A stretch of 64,000 bases of DNA, from contig NC_015408.1 in NCBI RefSeq assembly GCF_000204135.1, forward strand, positions 1,042,198-1,106,197, given 5' to 3'. Each line of letters opens with the position of its first letter. Position 1 is the stretch's first letter. Below are positions 33,949-42,154 of this stretch, in pieces. The DNA is from Chlamydia pecorum E58. GTDB lineage: Bacteria > Chlamydiota > Chlamydiia > Chlamydiales > Chlamydiaceae. The notes beneath the pieces are model-generated. The model saw nothing but the letters and a program-made list of their open reading frames with translations, searched no databases and was not told the origin of the DNA. Position numbers and translations under genes: made by a program.

Positions 33949-34568
33949 ATTTTCTCCTCTATATTGTTCGCTTCCTGAATAAACAACTTCACTAACTCAG
34001 GATCTTTTCTTGTTGTCTTAGGGATTTCCACCCCTGTGGCGACATCGACTCCTCCAGGTCGTAATACAGTAATGGCTTTCTTTATATTTCCAGGGTTCAA
34101 CCCTCCTGCTAACATCCAAAAAGTATCGCTTGGTGGAGAAAAGGCTTCCCAGCAAAACGGAATTCCTGTTCCCCCTCCTGCAGTATCATATAGAGAAATT
34201 ACTGAAGCAGGCAGGGGATACTTATGTTGTAAGCCACCATTTTCTCCTACAGTAACTGCATAAATAATCTTATACTCTCTTCTTAAAAGCTCTTTGAGAG
34301 CTCGTTTTGCTTCACTACCATGTAGCTGGACAACATCTATTCCTACATCCTCACATATACAAAAGATCTGCTCTTGAGTATGCTCTAAAAACACTCCCAC
34401 AGGCTCTGCACCACACTCTCTGGCACTCTCAGAAATTTTCTTTGCCTCTTCTAAAGAAACCCTTCTCCTGGACCTTTCGGAAAAAATCATGCCAATATAT
34501 GCCGCTCCTTGTCGTGCAGCATATTGTGCATCTTCGGGATGCGTAATGCCGCAAATTTTAACCTTCAT
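33945..34568 (-). CDS. trpF: Phosphoribosylanthranilate isomerase
   Basis: A 207-residue beta/alpha barrel that isomerises phosphoribosylanthranilate. The catalytic cysteine is in the N-terminal KVKICGIT motif and the aspartate in [11 protein letters not shown]. The phosphate loops ([18 protein letters not shown]) are intact. The gene overlaps trpC by 11 bases and trpB by 4 bases. Confidence 0.97.
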   Translation of the reverse strand: MKVKICGITHPEDAQYAARQGAAYIGMIFSERSRRRVSLEEAKKISESARECGAEPVGVFLEHTQEQIFCICEDVGIDVVQLHGSEAKRALKELLRREYKIIYAVTVGENGGLQHKYPLPASVISLYDTAGGGTGIPFCWEAFSPPSDTFWMLAGGLNPGNIKKAITVLRPGGVDVATGVEIPKTTRKDPELVKLFIQEANNIEEKI

Positions 34569-35385
34569 CTTCCCCTTTTTCCCCTTGCATTTGCTTAATT
34601 AGCTGTGAAGGATTCTGAGCCTTTACTAGAGCCTCTCCGATTAATATCCCGTCACATCCCATCTTACGGATCTTCTCTGCCTGCATTGGATTATGGATTC
34701 CAGATTCTGCTACGGTAACAACCCCTTCAGGAATATAGGGATTTAGCTTCTCAGAAACCTCTAGATCGATGGTAAAACGTTTAAGATTACGATGATTCAT
34801 CCCGATAATTTTTGCACCCGCCTCTAAGGCAAGCTCTAGCTCTGGAAGATCATGAACTTCTGTAAGTACGTCCAACCCTAGTCGCTGAGCATCCTGAAGA
34901 AGAGGCTTTAAATTACTTCCAACCACGCCCACGATTAAAAGAACAGCATGAGCACCGTAAAATACCGCTTCTGCAAGCTGGAGAGAATGCAAAATAAAAT
35001 CCTTTCTTAAAATTGCCACCTCAGGGTAACTCTGGTTAAGAATTTTGGAGACCCTGTGCATATCCTTTAAGGATCCTCCAAACCCCTGCATATCGGTAAG
35101 TACAGAAATCGCTGAAGCCCCACCTTGGCAATACTGCAGAGCAAACTTTGCAGGGTCATCAATATGCCTTATTTTTCCACATGTTGGAGACTCTCTCTTT
35201 ATTTCTCCTATGATAGATAAGCCTGGGCTCTTAAGCGCTTTGAGGAATCTCTCTTGACAGATATGTTCCTGATGCAAGATACGATTTAAGTGATGCTGGG
35301 GATCCCTTTGCGTATCTTGTATTAGCTGTTGTATCTCCCCCTTCTTACATGCGAGAAGGTTTTCCAAATAGTTCGCGAATTTCAT
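34558..35385 (-). CDS. trpC: Indole-3-glycerol phosphate synthase
   Basis: A barrel enzyme of 275 residues that closes the indole ring. The catalytic lysine is in IIGEIKRESPTCG and the second lysine in ILRKDFILH; TVAESGIHNP is the phosphate-loop motif. I start it at the ATG at 35385 (MKFANYLENLL), whose ATGA overlaps the trpD stop and which has GAGGATAGG just upstream; the open frame begins 14 codons earlier. It contains no tryptophan. Confidence 0.97.
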   Translation of the reverse strand: MKFANYLENLLACKKGEIQQLIQDTQRDPQHHLNRILHQEHICQERFLKALKSPGLSIIGEIKRESPTCGKIRHIDDPAKFALQYCQGGASAISVLTDMQGFGGSLKDMHRVSKILNQSYPEVAILRKDFILHSLQLAEAVFYGAHAVLLIVGVVGSNLKPLLQDAQRLGLDVLTEVHDLPELELALEAGAKIIGMNHRNLKRFTIDLEVSEKLNPYIPEGVVTVAESGIHNPMQAEKIRKMGCDGILIGEALVKAQNPSQLIKQMQGEKGEDEG

Positions 35386-36404
35386 CCTATCCTCTTTAGC
35401 TGTACGCGTTTTGAAAACTTCTTCCATTTTTGTAATACTTCTAAGGCCTCTCCGCTTATGAGCACATCATTAGCCACCTCTACACCCTCTTCTAACGTAT
35501 TGGCCTTTCCAAAAATCCATAATGCTGCTCCTGCTCCTAACACTAAAGCATCTTGAACCGCACTCTTTTCTCCAGAAAATGCCTTTAGTAAAATCTGTGC
35601 GTTCTTTTGTGCATCTCCGCCTCTAAGCTCCTCCATAGTACAGGAAGAAAATCCTAAAGAATTCGGATGAATCTCTAGATAAGTCTTTTTCCCATGATGT
35701 ATCTCATAACCCACGACTTTCCCTAAGGTCGTGAGCTCATCCAAACCGCTTCCATGAAAAAGAAATATCCTCTTGTTAAGAGACTGTACGCACACATCAC
35801 TCATTAAATCTAAAACAGCCTCGCTAGCTACCCCAATTAACGCATATTCCGTATCTGCAGGGTTCAGAAGAGGCCCTAGAATATTAAAGACTGTCGGAAA
35901 CTTGATGCCCCTACGTAGAGGAGCGAGCTTCTTCAATGAAGGATGATAGTTGGGGGCAAACATAAACCCAATCCCCACTTCCTGAACACAGGAGATAAAC
36001 TCCTCCCTAGACATATTGATCTCTATCTCTAAAGCTTCTAAAACATCTGCAGACCCACTTTGACTAGAGACAGAACGATTTCCATGCTTCGCAATGGGAA
36101 TACCACATGCTGCCGCAACGATGGCCGTTCCCGTAGAAAGATTCACAGTATTTGCTAAATCTCCCCCAGTCCCAACAATATCTAAAGAGGAAAAGGGAAG
36201 ATGCACTGAAACCACAGCCTTCTGCAAAGAGGAGATCATCCCAGCAAGTTCATTTGGACCCTCCCCACGATATTTCAAAATAGAAAGCAACGCAGCAGTT
36301 TGATATGGATCTGCTCCATCTAACATGAGATTCATAGCAGACTCTGCCTCATCTCGTGTCAAATAAGCCCCTTGCATTACAGAACATAGATACGATTTTA
36401 GCAC
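35382..36404 (-). CDS. trpD: Anthranilate phosphoribosyltransferase
   Basis: This enzyme joins anthranilate to PRPP. The PRPP loop is DIVGTGGDLANTVNLSTGTA, followed by KHGNRSVSSQSGSADVLEAL. There is no glutamine amidotransferase (TrpG) domain. The start is best set at the GTG at 36404 (V-LKSYLCSVMQG), with AGGGGAG seven bases upstream; the tandem GTGs at 36431/36428 have no ribosome-binding site. With this start, 212 bases separate it from trpR and hold the leader peptide and terminator described below. The product is 340 residues, normal for the family. Confidence 0.95.
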   Translation of the reverse strand: MLKSYLCSVMQGAYLTRDEAESAMNLMLDGADPYQTAALLSILKYRGEGPNELAGMISSLQKAVVSVHLPFSSLDIVGTGGDLANTVNLSTGTAIVAAACGIPIAKHGNRSVSSQSGSADVLEALEIEINMSREEFISCVQEVGIGFMFAPNYHPSLKKLAPLRRGIKFPTVFNILGPLLNPADTEYALIGVASEAVLDLMSDVCVQSLNKRIFLFHGSGLDELTTLGKVVGYEIHHGKKTYLEIHPNSLGFSSCTMEELRGGDAQKNAQILLKAFSGEKSAVQDALVLGAGAALWIFGKANTLEEGVEVANDVLISGEALEVLQKWKKFSKRVQLKRIG

Positions 36405-36521
36405 AAAACTCTCCCCTGGTGAGAACACCACATATTTTTTAAGCTATACACGCAGAATTTCTCACAATATGCGAGACTTCAACGCAGCTTACCTAAAAAT
36501 CAAAAACACTAATTATGAACG

Positions 36522-36555
36522 AAAAAATTATCGGGCGGACGCCCACCAGAAAAAG
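36522..36555 (-). terminator. Attenuator-type terminator hairpin in the trpR-trpD gap
   Basis: On the minus strand GGGC (36544-36541) pairs with GCCC (36536-36533) across the tetraloop GTCC, with a further U-G pair, and a T6 tract lies at 36527-36522 after five bases. The stem is short but all G-C. Its 5' arm begins with the last two bases of the second Trp codon of the leader peptide. A weaker alternative pairing, CCAC (about 36558-36555) with GTGG at the Trp codons, would compete with the terminator. Confidence 0.7.
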
Positions 36556-36614
36556 TGGCATGCTCTAGACAAGGCACACTTACATGAGGAAAGAGAAAAT
36601 ACAGATGTTCTCAT
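36528..36614 (-). CDS. trpL: trp leader peptide with tandem Trp codons (28 residues)
   Basis: An ATG 2 bases after the trpR stop opens a 28-codon frame ending in CHFFWWASAR and a TAA at 36528-36530. The two TGG codons lie at 36548-36543, directly before and partly inside the terminator stem, and the stop codon lies between stem and T tract. Upstream there is only a weak AAGAAAGA ribosome-binding site, so it may depend on coupling with trpR. Tandem Trp codons are rare and here are placed exactly as a leader-peptide attenuator requires. Comparable Trp-rich leaders have been reported in C. trachomatis (from memory). Confidence 0.75.
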   Translation of the reverse strand: MRTSVFSLSSCKCALSRACHFFWWASAR

Positions 36615-36616
36615 AT

Positions 36617-36895
36617 TTAGTTTGTCTTTCTTAAAAATTCCTTAAAATTAGGATCTATTATTTTTAAAGCATTAGATCCTCGTGTAATTTGCGCAATGCT
36701 CACACCATATGCCTCAGAAATTTCACGCTGCGTCATATTTCCCTCTAACAGCGCCTTAACAATAACATATCGCGAAGCTATCGCTTCCCGCTCTCCATAA
36801 GTCAAAAACAACGAAAATAATGTCTCCAAAGATTCCGATTGAGAACACAACCTCACAAACGCATTCCAGCCATCTTCAACACTTTCTTTCGTCAT
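36617..36895 (-). CDS. trpR: Trp operon repressor
   Basis: A 92-residue TrpR-family helix-turn-helix protein. The DNA-binding segment is [25 protein letters not shown], and the preceding [24 protein letters not shown] matches the tryptophan-binding core. With tryptophan bound it should repress its own operon through the palindrome at 36915-36940. It is the first gene of the operon and has GGAAGGAG next to the ATG. Because it lies before the attenuator, its own synthesis should escape attenuation. Confidence 0.96.
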   Translation of the reverse strand: MTKESVEDGWNAFVRLCSQSESLETLFSLFLTYGEREAIASRYVIVKALLEGNMTQREISEAYGVSIAQITRGSNALKIIDPNFKEFLRKTN

Positions 36896-36914
36896 CTCCT
36901 TCCTCCAGAAAATC

Positions 36915-36940
36915 TGCTGTAATGTTACAACATTACAGCA
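36915..36940. promoter_or_regulatory. TrpR operator palindrome
   Basis: Perfect 12-base arms TGCTGTAATGTT and AACATTACAGCA are separated by 2 bases. The site ends 20 bases before the trpR ATG, where an autoregulating TrpR would bind. It covers the spacer and -10 box of the best promoter candidate. Identity as the TrpR site is inferred from position and symmetry. Confidence 0.8.
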
Positions 36941-36952
36941 ATATTTTCCAAG
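36923..36952 (-). promoter_or_regulatory. Candidate trpR operon promoter
   Basis: Reading the minus strand, TTGGAA is followed after 18 bases by TAACAT. These are fair matches to sigma66 -35 and -10 boxes, and the operator overlaps both the spacer and the -10 box. This is the best candidate, but the boxes are imperfect. Confidence 0.45.
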
Positions 36953-37015
36953 CCTTTTTTGATTTTATGCAAAGCTTTGATGTTTTATTCATGCAGAGAT
37001 GGAGAATATTATACT

Positions 37016-37040
37016 AAAAGCCCTCTCCCCAGGGCTTTTT
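37016..37040. terminator. Hairpin terminator upstream of the trp operon
   Basis: AAAAGCCCT and AGGGCTTTT pair around the loop CTCCCC, with T runs on both strands (T5 on the plus strand, T4 on the minus). It lies between the coiled-coil protein gene and trpR and should end transcription of the former, insulating the trp promoter. Confidence 0.75.
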
Positions 37041-37061
37041 AAATAAACGTGCCGAATCTTG

Positions 37062-37592
37062 TTATTCTTGAAAGAGTGTTCTATGGGCGTACTTTTCTTT
37101 TTCCCAAGAAAGTTGTTTATCAGCGTAGTCTTTCCTCCACGCAAAGACTTCTTTTTTAAACTCTAGTTCCCTTTCACGAAGGTTTAATTCTTTCTCATGG
37201 CAATGATGTGAGCATTCCTCATTATAGGGCACTCTTTCAATAACAAGTTGTTGTGAAGCTACACCCTCTAAAGGCTCTACTAAAGATACAATTCTTTGGC
37301 AAGTCTCTAGCAATTTCTTCCCTGAAGATAAATATGAAAGCACCTGTAAGATTTTATGTGCGTCTTCACTATTTTCTTTACACAAAGCTAAAAGATCATC
37401 GCACAACTCTTGTCCATCTCCTATAAATCTCTGCAAGAGATTGTCCAATTCTGCTACCGAAGAACCTGTTTCTTCCTTTTCCTGAAGCAGAACTTCCTTC
37501 TCCTGTGCTATCCCCTCTTCTCCAAATAAATTCATGCTAGATGAGAACAAAGAACTCAAAATAAAAATATTAACAAAAAACTTTTTAATCAT
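37062..37592 (-). CDS. Secreted coiled-coil protein of unknown function
   Basis: A 176-residue protein with an N-terminal signal peptide (MIKKFFVNIFILSSLFSSSMNLFG). The rest is acidic and helical, with a Glu/Lys/Leu-rich C-terminal coiled coil (KELNLRERELEFKKEVFAWRK). A CSHHCHE cluster near residue 125 could bind metal. It is followed by a hairpin terminator and then the trp promoter region, so it is an independent unit. I do not recognise the family. Confidence 0.65.
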   Translation of the reverse strand: MIKKFFVNIFILSSLFSSSMNLFGEEGIAQEKEVLLQEKEETGSSVAELDNLLQRFIGDGQELCDDLLALCKENSEDAHKILQVLSYLSSGKKLLETCQRIVSLVEPLEGVASQQLVIERVPYNEECSHHCHEKELNLRERELEFKKEVFAWRKDYADKQLSWEKEKYAHRTLFQE

Positions 37593-37707
37593 AAACTAAG
37601 CTTCCAAAAAAGAATTAAATAGAAATTAGGAAAGAAGAAGTATAGTGAAACAAAAATCAAAAAGCAATTGAAGCTAGGAGAAGAGACAAAAAAGGAGGGA
37701 AATATTT

Positions 37708-37750
37708 CCTATGGAGTTTTCCTAAAGCAATGTATGGACAACTCCATAGG
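37708..37750 (-). terminator. Probable terminator after the pmp gene
   Basis: Eleven-base arms CCTATGGAGTT and AACTCCATAGG (37750-37740 and 37718-37708, read on the minus strand) pair perfectly around a 21-base loop, immediately after the pmp stop. A T6 run follows about 14 bases downstream. The long loop and distance make it less certain than the other hairpins. Confidence 0.5.
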
Positions 37751-37755
37751 GTAGT

Positions 37756-40596
37756 TTAAAAATTGATTTTTCCTCCAAAATTGGCGTTATAGTTTCTTGA
37801 GGAGCCTCGCAATTCAAAAGCAAGTTGGCTAAACATTTCGAATCCAGGGGAGAACTGGTAATGGTTTCCTACACGTAGTACCATGGCTTGCCTTGCGAAG
37901 TTTGCTGCATAAGTTGTCCAAAAGTCTCCGCTAACTAATAAGGTCGTTACGCATTCAGGGTTTTTTCGCACTATATCCACGATATATATCAATGTGACAT
38001 CGTATGCTGAGGGATGGTGCTCGGATTCTTTTTGGAACGTTATTCCTATAGGAAGAGAAAGGTTCAAAAGATCGCTTTTCTTAAAGCTTCGTGCATCTGC
38101 ATTTTTCTCTTGAAAACTCTGTCTCCAAGCATAAACGCATTGTAATTTCATAAAAGGTAAGAGTTCTCGAAATGGATATATTTCGGAAAGCCCAAAGGCT
38201 GACTTACCTCCAAATGAAAGCGCACAGCAGTGGTTTCCCCATGAGCCTTGAACTGTAGACCCTGTTGCATAAGAGGTTTTCATTTCATTGCTCGTATATA
38301 AATAGCTCGCATGGCCTGAGAGCACTACAGGAAGATCCAAAGCTAATTTGGCATACACAAAGCTTTTCTCATGCTCATAATACAGAGCACCTCCATAAAT
38401 TGTACCTTGGTTTTTCGTAGAGACATAATCCTTATCTCTTCCGAAAAGCTGACAAAACGCCATACTAAATACATCTTCAGATAACGCCTGTCCGCTAGCT
38501 CCTAATACATACCCTGCAGCGATATGCCTAAATCCAAGACGGGATGACGTTCGATCTTTATGCATAAAGTTCGAAAATCCTGCTCCCCAAAACTCTAGAT
38601 TACCTAGCTCTGCTTGAACACTGGATTCCATAAGCTCTTGCAGAGCACGTACGTCTGAAAATGTTGCCCACAAACTATTTGGCACATAAAACCCTTTCCT
38701 TGTAGGGCTCGGAGTGTATCCCGTTTTATTCCAAGTAAACTTTGCTTTAGATTCACTTTGTGCACTACTTGTCCAGTTTATACTCCACGTTCCCTGATAC
38801 CCATAATGTGTCTCTGGAACACCCAAAGAAACAGAAGGTGTAGGTTGTGTCACGCTCCCTGAAGCTTTTAAAGTAAATAGTTCACGATCTAAAGTCTTGC
38901 TAAGATCATGGTTTTCATAATACGTCCCTGTAGTATCTACAAGCTGAATAGGACCAGAAAGAGTTAAGTTATTCGTATTACTATTCGCTTGTATCACTGC
39001 AGGATTCGAACTTTGAGAATTCAAATTGATTGCAAGATCTGTTAATGTGATATTTCCATTTGCTACTAATGTTGTTCCAACATCCATTAGGAGCTGAGAT
39101 CCAGATTGCTGGGTGAATGCTTCTGTTGTTAAAGTCACTCCAGATTTTAATGCTAATGTTCCTGCAGCTAAGGTCACCGGTTGTGTGATCGTAGACTTTA
39201 CATTCCCGTTAACAACCTCCGCAGCAGATAGCTGTTCCCCAGAAAAAACAATCGTTCCCTTATACTGAATCCCAGATCCATTAGTATCTGAAGCATTAAT
39301 CGTTAATGTTGGAGTTGTTGTTGTGGGAGGCGGGGATGTTGTTCCATTTTCCATAGTCACAGGATCATAGAAAAATATGGAACATCCTTCAGCAGCGCGT
39401 AAGTTTGTAAAAGTCCCTCCAGCACCTATACTAATAGCATTTCTTGTAACTGTCGGTGTACTGCCAGGTGTATTGATTGTATTCCCTGCAAAGGTAATAT
39501 CTCCATAATCTGCAGATAAGGAAATCTTTCCTCCAGCCTCTATAGCTATCGCTCCTCCTTTAGGAGTTGTTCCCCCAACCACAGTATTTTTGCTAAATAC
39601 AGTAGGGCCTCCCGAAGAAAGCGTTAAGCTCTGAGCAAAAATCGCCCCACCACTTGTTGTAGAAGAGTTTTCACTAAAAATTAGGTTCTTATTCCCTTTC
39701 AGATTAATACTAGAAGTAGCTCCAGAACCTCCTCCCCCGCTTCCTAAACCACCACTGGAGCCTGTGCTTGCTTTATATCCACAGATTGCCCCTCCGGAAT
39801 TTTGTCCTGAAGTGCTCGCTGTTGTTCCTGTAACTTGATTTCCTAGAAAAGAGACAGATACATTGTCTGCAATTAAAATCTCCCCAGAAGAACCTAAAGC
39901 TCCTCCAGAAGCTACAGAACTGTTCTCTGAAAAGACAACATCTCCTGAGTTTTTAGAAATTTCTATCTTATTCGAAGCAAAAACCGCCCCACCCTGTTTC
40001 TTAGAACTGTTTTTAATAAATTCTATAGATTCTTTCGTTACTGCTATCGTTATGCCTCCGGCTTTTATGGCGCCTCCATCCTCCTCTGAGGAGTTCTCTT
40101 GAAAGACGACTCTTGTGTTCCCTGTGATATCTAGTGTATTAGAAACATTGATAGCACTAGATGCCCCTGTTCCTGCCGTGCCGGAAGCTGGAGAGCGCAC
40201 GAAAGAAAGTACAGAAAATCCTGAGAAAGTCACAGACTGATTTGCTGCCGTACTAGAGATTGCCGAGGAAACCGCAGAGAATTTTAAATCCCGGAAAAGG
40301 AACGAAAACCCCTGTCCCAGGAATGCTAAAGAGCCATTAGTGTTGCTAAAGCAACTTTTTGTCCCAGATCCTGACGATCCTGCACCTATACTAGAGACAT
40401 TATAGATCGATATGGAATCTTTAAAGAGATAGGATGTTCCTTCAGCATTTGAAGATTCTCTAGGTGCGAATACACCTCCCTGGGAACCCTCAAAACTATC
40501 TTGAGATGTTAAAACTACTTGATCTGGAGCAGCAAATGCAATGGAGTTAAATGTGATAACCAATGAAGAGACAATCCCAGGGAAAGAGACTTTCAT
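37756..40596 (-). CDS. Polymorphic membrane protein, G-type autotransporter
   Basis: A 946-residue Pmp. There is a signal peptide (MKVSFPGIVSSLVITFNSIAFA), then a passenger with repeated GGA[ILV] and FxxN motifs (GGAIKAG, GGAVFAS, GGALGSS, GGAICGY, GGAIFAQ, GGAIAIE; FQEN, FIKN, FSEN, FLGN, FSKN), a middle domain beginning near NGSGIQYKGTIVFSG, and a C-terminal barrel of about 290 residues (from LWATFSDVRALQELMESSVQ) ending in GKINF. The family forms outer-membrane adhesins exposed on the elementary body. A Gly/Ser-rich linker lies near residue 280. The subtype (G/I clade) is a judgement from the barrel start; the exact pmp name cannot be given. Confidence 0.93.
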   Translation of the reverse strand: MKVSFPGIVSSLVITFNSIAFAAPDQVVLTSQDSFEGSQGGVFAPRESSNAEGTSYLFKDSISIYNVSSIGAGSSGSGTKSCFSNTNGSLAFLGQGFSFLFRDLKFSAVSSAISSTAANQSVTFSGFSVLSFVRSPASGTAGTGASSAINVSNTLDITGNTRVVFQENSSEEDGGAIKAGGITIAVTKESIEFIKNSSKKQGGAVFASNKIEISKNSGDVVFSENSSVASGGALGSSGEILIADNVSVSFLGNQVTGTTASTSGQNSGGAICGYKASTGSSGGLGSGGGGSGATSSINLKGNKNLIFSENSSTTSGGAIFAQSLTLSSGGPTVFSKNTVVGGTTPKGGAIAIEAGGKISLSADYGDITFAGNTINTPGSTPTVTRNAISIGAGGTFTNLRAAEGCSIFFYDPVTMENGTTSPPPTTTTPTLTINASDTNGSGIQYKGTIVFSGEQLSAAEVVNGNVKSTITQPVTLAAGTLALKSGVTLTTEAFTQQSGSQLLMDVGTTLVANGNITLTDLAINLNSQSSNPAVIQANSNTNNLTLSGPIQLVDTTGTYYENHDLSKTLDRELFTLKASGSVTQPTPSVSLGVPETHYGYQGTWSINWTSSAQSESKAKFTWNKTGYTPSPTRKGFYVPNSLWATFSDVRALQELMESSVQAELGNLEFWGAGFSNFMHKDRTSSRLGFRHIAAGYVLGASGQALSEDVFSMAFCQLFGRDKDYVSTKNQGTIYGGALYYEHEKSFVYAKLALDLPVVLSGHASYLYTSNEMKTSYATGSTVQGSWGNHCCALSFGGKSAFGLSEIYPFRELLPFMKLQCVYAWRQSFQEKNADARSFKKSDLLNLSLPIGITFQKESEHHPSAYDVTLIYIVDIVRKNPECVTTLLVSGDFWTTYAANFARQAMVLRVGNHYQFSPGFEMFSQLAFELRGSSRNYNANFGGKINF

Positions 40597-40721
40597 GTAC
40601 GTGCTCCTCTTACTAAGACATGAAGTTCTTTCTTAAATACAAAAAGGATCTAAAGAAAGCAAGTCAGCATCAATCTTCACGCAAACAAGACAGTTCTCCG
40701 CTCAAGTCAGGATTTATCCAC

Positions 40722-40758
40722 AAAAAAGGCCTTTCCTCTTAAAAAAGAGAAAAGGCCT
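40722..40758 (-). terminator. Intrinsic terminator after the barrel gene
   Basis: Read on the minus strand, AGGCCTTTTCTCTT pairs with AAGAGGAAAGGCCT (one G-U pair) around a T4 loop, followed by six T. It separates the barrel gene from the downstream pmp gene. Confidence 0.85.
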
Positions 40759-40782
40759 CGCGATTCCTTAAAAAAAAGCAAC

Positions 40783-41961
40783 CTAGAAAGTTACATCAAA
40801 TCCAAAGTTTAAACTAAAGAGGTAAGAAGTTTCGCTGCATGCAGAAGAATCTCTACTATATAAATTTCTTCTTGATCCTAAACTTACTACAAGATCCCAG
40901 AGGAAACCTTTTGTAGCTTCACCTGTGTAAGAGAGCATAGCATCACTTTTTATCAGTGGAGCCCACTCCGTTGGGGAAATTACAGCAATAGTATCTCCGC
41001 CATAGGAAATCACAGTGTCTGCAAAGCTTTGCTTCAGTCCTAAAGTTATACTTGAATCCAAAGATAAAACATCTCGCCCACCAAAGAAAGCTAGCTTAAT
41101 ACATGTGCCTATAGGCAAGTCTATAGATCTGTAAAATGAGTCGCTAAATACACGACCTATCTCGAGAGAGGTTTCTTTAAAGCCCTGCTGAACAGTATTC
41201 ACCCCCTGGAGCTTCACGTAAGCTGTTGGAACTAACCAAGGGATTGCTGCATGTGTAACTAGAAGTTCTGTTCCGATCTCTGCAAGAGCCCCAGAACTTT
41301 TCCAAGAGCCGATGTTATCACAATCAATGTAATATTCATTTACGATTGTGTTGGAAGAAGAGATCCCGATCGTCTTGCCAGAAAGTGTCACGACATAATG
41401 AACACCTTCATAGGGACTGATAGTAGCCAAAGCCCATCGCATTCCACAAGAGAAAAATCCTGACAACGAATATAACAAAGACTCAGGAATGTTCGCAGCT
41501 TGCCCAACAAGAACTCCTGAAATACCACTCAGCATAACACAAGAATCCTTAGGAGCAATAATAGAGCTGATTGCAGCTCCAACATTTCCTCGAGTGTAGT
41601 AGTCTCGTCTAAAATTCTGCATGTGCCCAGATTGGAACAAGTTCGCACTTATGCTAAAGCTTCTTCCAGAGCTATGACGTGGATCAAATTGCATGTCCAA
41701 ATTATGAGACAAAGACATCATATCGTTGATGGTGTCCTGTAAACGTAATCCCACTAAAAAAGCTTTATAATTAGGGTTCTCCTTTCTTGGGCTGCGCTCA
41801 ACAATCACAGCGCTCTCAAAAGAACTCTTAGATTTAGAATTTACAGGTATAATAGAGGTAACCTCATCACTTTTGGAAGCCCCTACATAAGGAAGGTCAC
41901 TACCAAAAGACAAAAGATGAGTTAAAGAAAAAACTAATAAAAATGATATAAAACGATTCAC
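40783..41961 (-). CDS. Outer-membrane beta-barrel protein, autotransporter-like, without passenger
   Basis: A 392-residue protein with a signal peptide (MNRFISFLLVFSLTHLLSFG). From about residue 70 it has repeated amphipathic strands with a terminal aromatic residue (SLNFGFDVTF), the hallmark of outer-membrane insertion. The layout resembles an isolated Pmp barrel domain, but there are no GGA[ILV]/FxxN repeats. It lies immediately upstream of the pmp gene, separated by a strong terminator. I do not recognise a named family; a degraded or specialised Pmp relative is one explanation. Confidence 0.7.
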   Translation of the reverse strand: MNRFISFLLVFSLTHLLSFGSDLPYVGASKSDEVTSIIPVNSKSKSSFESAVIVERSPRKENPNYKAFLVGLRLQDTINDMMSLSHNLDMQFDPRHSSGRSFSISANLFQSGHMQNFRRDYYTRGNVGAAISSIIAPKDSCVMLSGISGVLVGQAANIPESLLYSLSGFFSCGMRWALATISPYEGVHYVVTLSGKTIGISSSNTIVNEYYIDCDNIGSWKSSGALAEIGTELLVTHAAIPWLVPTAYVKLQGVNTVQQGFKETSLEIGRVFSDSFYRSIDLPIGTCIKLAFFGGRDVLSLDSSITLGLKQSFADTVISYGGDTIAVISPTEWAPLIKSDAMLSYTGEATKGFLWDLVVSLGSRRNLYSRDSSACSETSYLFSLNFGFDVTF

Positions 41962-42154
41962 AATAAACTATTAACGTCCAATGATTTAGAACGCCAAGAA
42001 ACTATGAAATCTGAGAAAAATCCTGCAACAACTATTCTTAGGGTGACCTCTTTTCCGCATAGAAATACAGCAAAAAATTCCCTCTGAAAACACAATCTCG
42101 AGGTTCTTCTTTTCTTTAGAAAAAAAAAAATCGCGATAAAATCTTTTCAGTAAA

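Noticed and set aside
36405..36616. Iron-regulated (YtgR-type) second promoter in the trpR-trpD gap
   Set aside because: An alternative promoter is reported in C. trachomatis, but I could not identify a matching operator or clear -35/-10 pair here.
37756..40596. Possible phase-variable homopolymer in the pmp gene
   Set aside because: I looked for C or G runs longer than six and found none, so slipped-strand switching is not supported.
42120..42130. Run of eleven A upstream of the small membrane protein gene end
   Set aside because: It lies outside coding sequence in an A+T-rich gap; such runs are common here and no gene depends on its length.
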